In this document: positions 61,428 through 64,000 of the stretch, one piece after another
Numbering within the stretch: position 1 is the stretch's first letter
How the letters are laid out: each line of letters begins with the position of its first letter
Notes under the pieces: generated by a model
Told to the model about the DNA's origin: nothing
Seen by the model: only the letters and a program-made list of their open reading frames with translations
The model's database searches: none
Position numbers and translations under genes: made by a program
Assembly: GCA_040385825.1 (NCBI GenBank)
Contig: JAZKGQ010000003.1
Coordinates: 124,001 to 188,000 of the forward strand
From: JANNNF01 sp040385825
GTDB lineage: Bacteria; Pseudomonadota; Alphaproteobacteria; Rhodobacterales; Rhodobacteraceae
Direction of reading: 5' to 3'
DNA: 64,000 nucleotides

Positions 61428-62132
61428 TCAAGAATGGCGCAGGCGCCACATTGTTGCGGCCATGATCAGCCCGCCGATTGTTGCCAAAACAGCAACGGTC
61501 AGGTTCGCAGTCCCGTTGGCCACCACCACGCCGATCAGGGCCCAGATCACTGTCAGGCCGTAAACCGGCATCCTGGGGCGCAGGGTCTGTACGCGGAGCG
61601 CGATGCACAGCACCACCGCCAGCATCAGCGCGGCAGATGCCGTGTCGGACAGCCAGCCGTACCCCGCCAGCACCACGCCCAGAGACACCGCCGCCGCCGC
61701 CGACAGCCAGCCCGCGAAAATGGCGGTCGGCGCGGACAACAGCCAGCGGTCCTGCACCGGGTCTGCCCGCAAAAACGCCAGCAGCGCGGCACCCAGCATG
61801 ACCCAGATCGTCACCGTGGCCGTCACCGGCAAGCTGCCCGCAATCGCGAGCCATGCCGCCCCGATGATCACGGCCAGCATCAGCGGCCAGCGCACGGCAT
61901 CCCAAGCGGTGTCATGCGCGCGTTTCCACAGACCGAACCCGGCGTGGACGAACAGCCACAGGTAGATCACGCTCCAGATCGAGAACGCATAGCCTGCGGG
62001 CTGGATCGAGGGGCGGGCGATCTGCACCGGGAACATCGCCGGGTCATAGCCGGTGAAGGGCGGGGTGATGAAGGGGGCCACCCCGAAGGCAAGGGTGGCC
62101 GCGACAAGGAGGAGGGGTTTTGTGTATGTCAT
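61428..62132 (-). CDS. TspO/MBR-like Trp-rich membrane protein
   Basis: 234-residue protein with about seven hydrophobic segments and many Trp. The segment RPSIQPAGYAFSIWSVIYLWL resembles the conserved PPGWVFGPVW-type region of TspO/MBR proteins, which bind porphyrins. It is longer than classical TspO (about 160 residues), so it is a distant relative at best. The ATG at 62132 gives MTYTKPLLLVAATLA; the ribosome-binding site is weak. It lies 35 bases downstream of serS on the same strand and has its own terminator. Confidence 0.6.
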   Translation of the reverse strand: MTYTKPLLLVAATLAFGVAPFITPPFTGYDPAMFPVQIARPSIQPAGYAFSIWSVIYLWLFVHAGFGLWKRAHDTAWDAVRWPLMLAVIIGAAWLAIAGSLPVTATVTIWVMLGAALLAFLRADPVQDRWLLSAPTAIFAGWLSAAAAVSLGVVLAGYGWLSDTASAALMLAVVLCIALRVQTLRPRMPVYGLTVIWALIGVVVANGTANLTVAVLATIGGLIMAATMWRLRHS

Positions 62133-62167
62133 GCGATGTATACGCTTCCCGCCTCGGTTCGGATCCG

Positions 62168-63457
62168 TCAGACCAGCGCACCATCCGCAGAAATCCGGGT
62201 CTTGCCGCCAAGGTAGGGGTGCAGCACGGCAGGCAGATCGACCGAGCCGTCGGCCTGCTGGCCGTTTTCCAGCACGGCAATCAGGCAGCGGCCCACGGCA
62301 AGGCCCGACCCGTTCAGGGTGGCCACAAACTCCGGCTTGCCACCCGGCGCCTTGACCCGCGCGTTCATCCGGCGGGCCTGAAAGGTGCCGCAGGTGGAGA
62401 CGGAACTGATCTCGCGGTAGCGGTTCTGCCCCGGCAACCAGGCCTCCAGGTCATGGGTCTTCTGCGCGCCAAAGCCCATGTCGCCGGTGCACAGCACGAT
62501 GGTCCGGTAGGGGATGCCAAGCCGTTCCAGCACGGTCTGCGCGCAATTGGTCATGCGGTCATGCTCGGCCAGCGCCTGATCTGCGGTGCAGATCGTCACC
62601 ATCTCGACCTTCTCGAACTGGTGCTGGCGCAGCATGCCCGAGGTGTCCTTGCCCGCCGAGCCTGCCTCGGACCGGAAGCATTGGGTATGAGCCGTCATGC
62701 GGATCGGCAGGGTGGCCTCGTCCAGCACATCGCCTGCGACCGAGTTGGTCAGGGTCACTTCGGCGGTCGGGATCAGCCACCAGCCATTGGTGGTCTGATA
62801 GCTGTCTTCGGCAAATTTCGGCAGTTGGTTGGTGCCATACATCGCCTCGTCCTTGACCAGAACCGGGGTCCAGGTTTCGGTCAGCCCGTGTTCGTCGATG
62901 TGCAGGTCCAACATGAACTGGGCCAGCGCGCGGTGCACGCGGATCACCGCCCCCTTCAGCACCACAAACCGCGCGCCCGACAGTTTGGCGGCGGTTTCAA
63001 AATCCATGCCGGGTTTCACGCCCGCGATGTCGAAATGTTCTTTCGGCGTGAAGTCGAAGCTGCGCGGGCTGCCCCAACGGTGAATCTCGACGTTGTCATC
63101 TTCATCCGTGCCATCGGGAATGGTGTCGAGCGGCAGGTTGGGCAGGCCCATCAGCACATCGCGCAAGGCGGCATCCTCGGCTGCCGCCTGTTCGGTCAGG
63201 GTGGCAATCTCGGCCTTCTTTTCGCCGACCAGGGCGCGCAGGCGTTCAAATTCAGCCTCGTCGCCCTTGCCCTTGGCGGCGCCGGCCTGTTTCGATGCGG
63301 CGTTCTGGGCGGCCTGCGCTGTTTCAGAGGCCAGAATTTTCGCCCGGCGGGATTCGTCCAGCGCAAGAATATCGCCCGCAGCGGCAGGCAGACCACGGCG
63401 CGCAAGGGCGGCGTCAAAGGCGGCGGGGTTTTCGCGGATGGCGCGGATATCGTGCAT
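62168..63457 (-). CDS. serS: Seryl-tRNA synthetase
   Basis: 429-residue class II synthetase charging tRNA-Ser (and tRNA-Sec where present). The N-terminal ~110 residues form the long coiled-coil arm that reads the tRNA (Ala/Glu/Lys-rich heptads). Motif 2 is in FRSEAGSAGKDTSGMLRQHQ and motif 3 in GSGLAVGRCLIAVLENGQ. The ATG at 63457 (MHDIRAIRENPAAFD) is the standard start. It is divergent from the acyltransferase gene with 133 bases between. Confidence 0.97.
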   Translation of the reverse strand: MHDIRAIRENPAAFDAALARRGLPAAAGDILALDESRRAKILASETAQAAQNAASKQAGAAKGKGDEAEFERLRALVGEKKAEIATLTEQAAAEDAALRDVLMGLPNLPLDTIPDGTDEDDNVEIHRWGSPRSFDFTPKEHFDIAGVKPGMDFETAAKLSGARFVVLKGAVIRVHRALAQFMLDLHIDEHGLTETWTPVLVKDEAMYGTNQLPKFAEDSYQTTNGWWLIPTAEVTLTNSVAGDVLDEATLPIRMTAHTQCFRSEAGSAGKDTSGMLRQHQFEKVEMVTICTADQALAEHDRMTNCAQTVLERLGIPYRTIVLCTGDMGFGAQKTHDLEAWLPGQNRYREISSVSTCGTFQARRMNARVKAPGGKPEFVATLNGSGLAVGRCLIAVLENGQQADGSVDLPAVLHPYLGGKTRISADGALV

Positions 63458-63590
63458 TTTGGCCTCGGCTGGTGGATTGCGCGCAGGTATGCCCGATTTG
63501 TCGCAAAGGGGGAAGGGCTTGCCATTTTGCAGTCATTTTCGTTGGATAGGGCGGTCACAGGGTTTGGGGACGGATTTTTCGGGGGCGGGC

Positions 63591-64000
63591 ATGGGGTCGG
63601 GGACAGCAACGGGGACGCAGGGCAAAGAGTATCGGCGCGGGGTGGATCTGCTGCGCTTCGTGGCCTGTTTCGGCATCGTCTGGGATCACGCGCGGGCCTA
63701 CGGGGCCGACATCGGCTATCTGGCGCTGGCGGTGTTTCTGCTGCTGACCTCGTTCTTTGCGGTGCAGTCGTTCGACCGGGCCAATGCGCGCGGCGAAGGG
63801 GCGGGGTTCTGGTTGCCGCGCGCGCAGCGCATCCTGATGCCCTGGCTGGCGTGGAGCGCAATCTACAAGGTGGTGCAATATCTTGTGGCCGATGATCCGG
63901 CCTCGGTGCCGCTGCTGTCGGACCCGTGGAGCCTGGCTGTGGGCAGCTGGATTCACCTGTGGTTCCTGCCCTTTGCGATGATCTTTCTGGTGCTGATCCC
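63591..64000 (+). CDS. Acyltransferase-3 family membrane protein, 3' end beyond window
   Basis: First 136 codons of a membrane acyltransferase (OafA/NodX-type). The opening RRGVDLLRFVACFGIVWDHA contains the family motif of an R-x-DLLR start, a hydrophobic span and a catalytic-type His. RAQRILMPWLAWSAIYK and WIHLWFLPFAMIFLVLI match later conserved spans (the latter the H-LWFL motif). Such enzymes O-acylate surface polysaccharides. The ATG at 63591 is used; the ribosome-binding site is not clear. Confidence 0.85.
   Translation, partial: MGSGTATGTQGKEYRRGVDLLRFVACFGIVWDHARAYGADIGYLALAVFLLLTSFFAVQSFDRANARGEGAGFWLPRAQRILMPWLAWSAIYKVVQYLVADDPASVPLLSDPWSLAVGSWIHLWFLPFAMIFLVLI

Noticed and set aside
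1..64000. tRNA genes, rRNA, CRISPR arrays, IS elements, prophage
   Set aside because: No cloverleaf-like sequences, regular spacer arrays, transposase motifs or phage genes were recognised; a tRNAscan and an IS search would be decisive.

Overview
The window looks like chromosomal DNA of a high-G+C alphaproteobacterium, most likely of the Rhodobacteraceae/Paracoccaceae (Rhodobacter, Gemmobacter and Tabrizicola-like genera). This rests on base composition, on the family-typical gene set (heterotetrameric sarcosine oxidase, NasTS-controlled nitrate assimilation, CcmI, DUF1289, coenzyme-B12-dependent NrdJ) and on dense operons with ATGA/GTGA stop-start overlaps. I see no phage, insertion sequence, CRISPR array, rRNA or tRNA gene. 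The assignment is inference; no database was searched.

Layout. 1-7.3 kb: tyrS (cut by the left edge), anmK, rarD, a fatty-acid desaturase, a cupin, an AT-rich DUF7002-type gene coupled to enolase, eno and an EamA transporter. 7.3-12.3 kb: a long gene-free stretch with an NrdR box and a structured leader, then nrdJ, then a tiny 45-residue gene behind clustered GTGGAT boxes. 12.4-19.0 kb: a three-gene transglutaminase / circularly permuted ATP-grasp-alpha-E / transglutaminase-DUF2126 operon, a conserved but functionally unresolved peptide-chemistry system. 19.2-22.3 kb: an arsenate operon (arsR-arsC fusion, dedicated GAPDH, ArsJ exporter) with a perfect 26-bp palindrome over the first start codon. 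22.5-30 kb: purU, the pxpABC oxoprolinase genes, dusA, a Bcr/CflA exporter, and a TSUP exporter coupled to a predicted non-haem iron dioxygenase. 30-32 kb: ccmI-ruvX-DUF1289. 32.2-38.7 kb: soxB, an unknown membrane protein gene, soxDAG, then sodB.

38.8-51.1 kb (minus strand) is a complete assimilatory nitrate regulon: nasT, nasS, nrtA, nrtB, nrtCD, nirB, nirD, nasA, cobA. NrtABCD imports nitrate, NasA reduces it to nitrite, NirBD reduces nitrite to ammonium, and CobA makes the sirohaem precursor that NirB needs. NasS senses nitrate/nitrite and NasT is the ANTAR RNA-binding antiterminator; a terminator with an overlapping ANTAR-type hexaloop lies in the nrtA leader. 51.2-64 kb: a LOG-family hydrolase, a LysM protein, an ArsR-type repressor divergent from an Atm1-type ABC exporter, a YfgM-like protein-bamB-der cluster, a FkbM-methyltransferase/glycosyltransferase fusion, a TspO-like protein, serS and the start of an acyltransferase.

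The less ordinary items are: a repeated 3'-end element found at all three non-overlapping, directly abutting convergent gene junctions; a probable 7-bp deletion frameshift at the end of cobA; the structured nrdJ leader; twin hairpins and an unknown gene inside the sarcosine oxidase operon; the DUF7002 gene in the enolase operon; and the transglutaminase/ATP-grasp operon.
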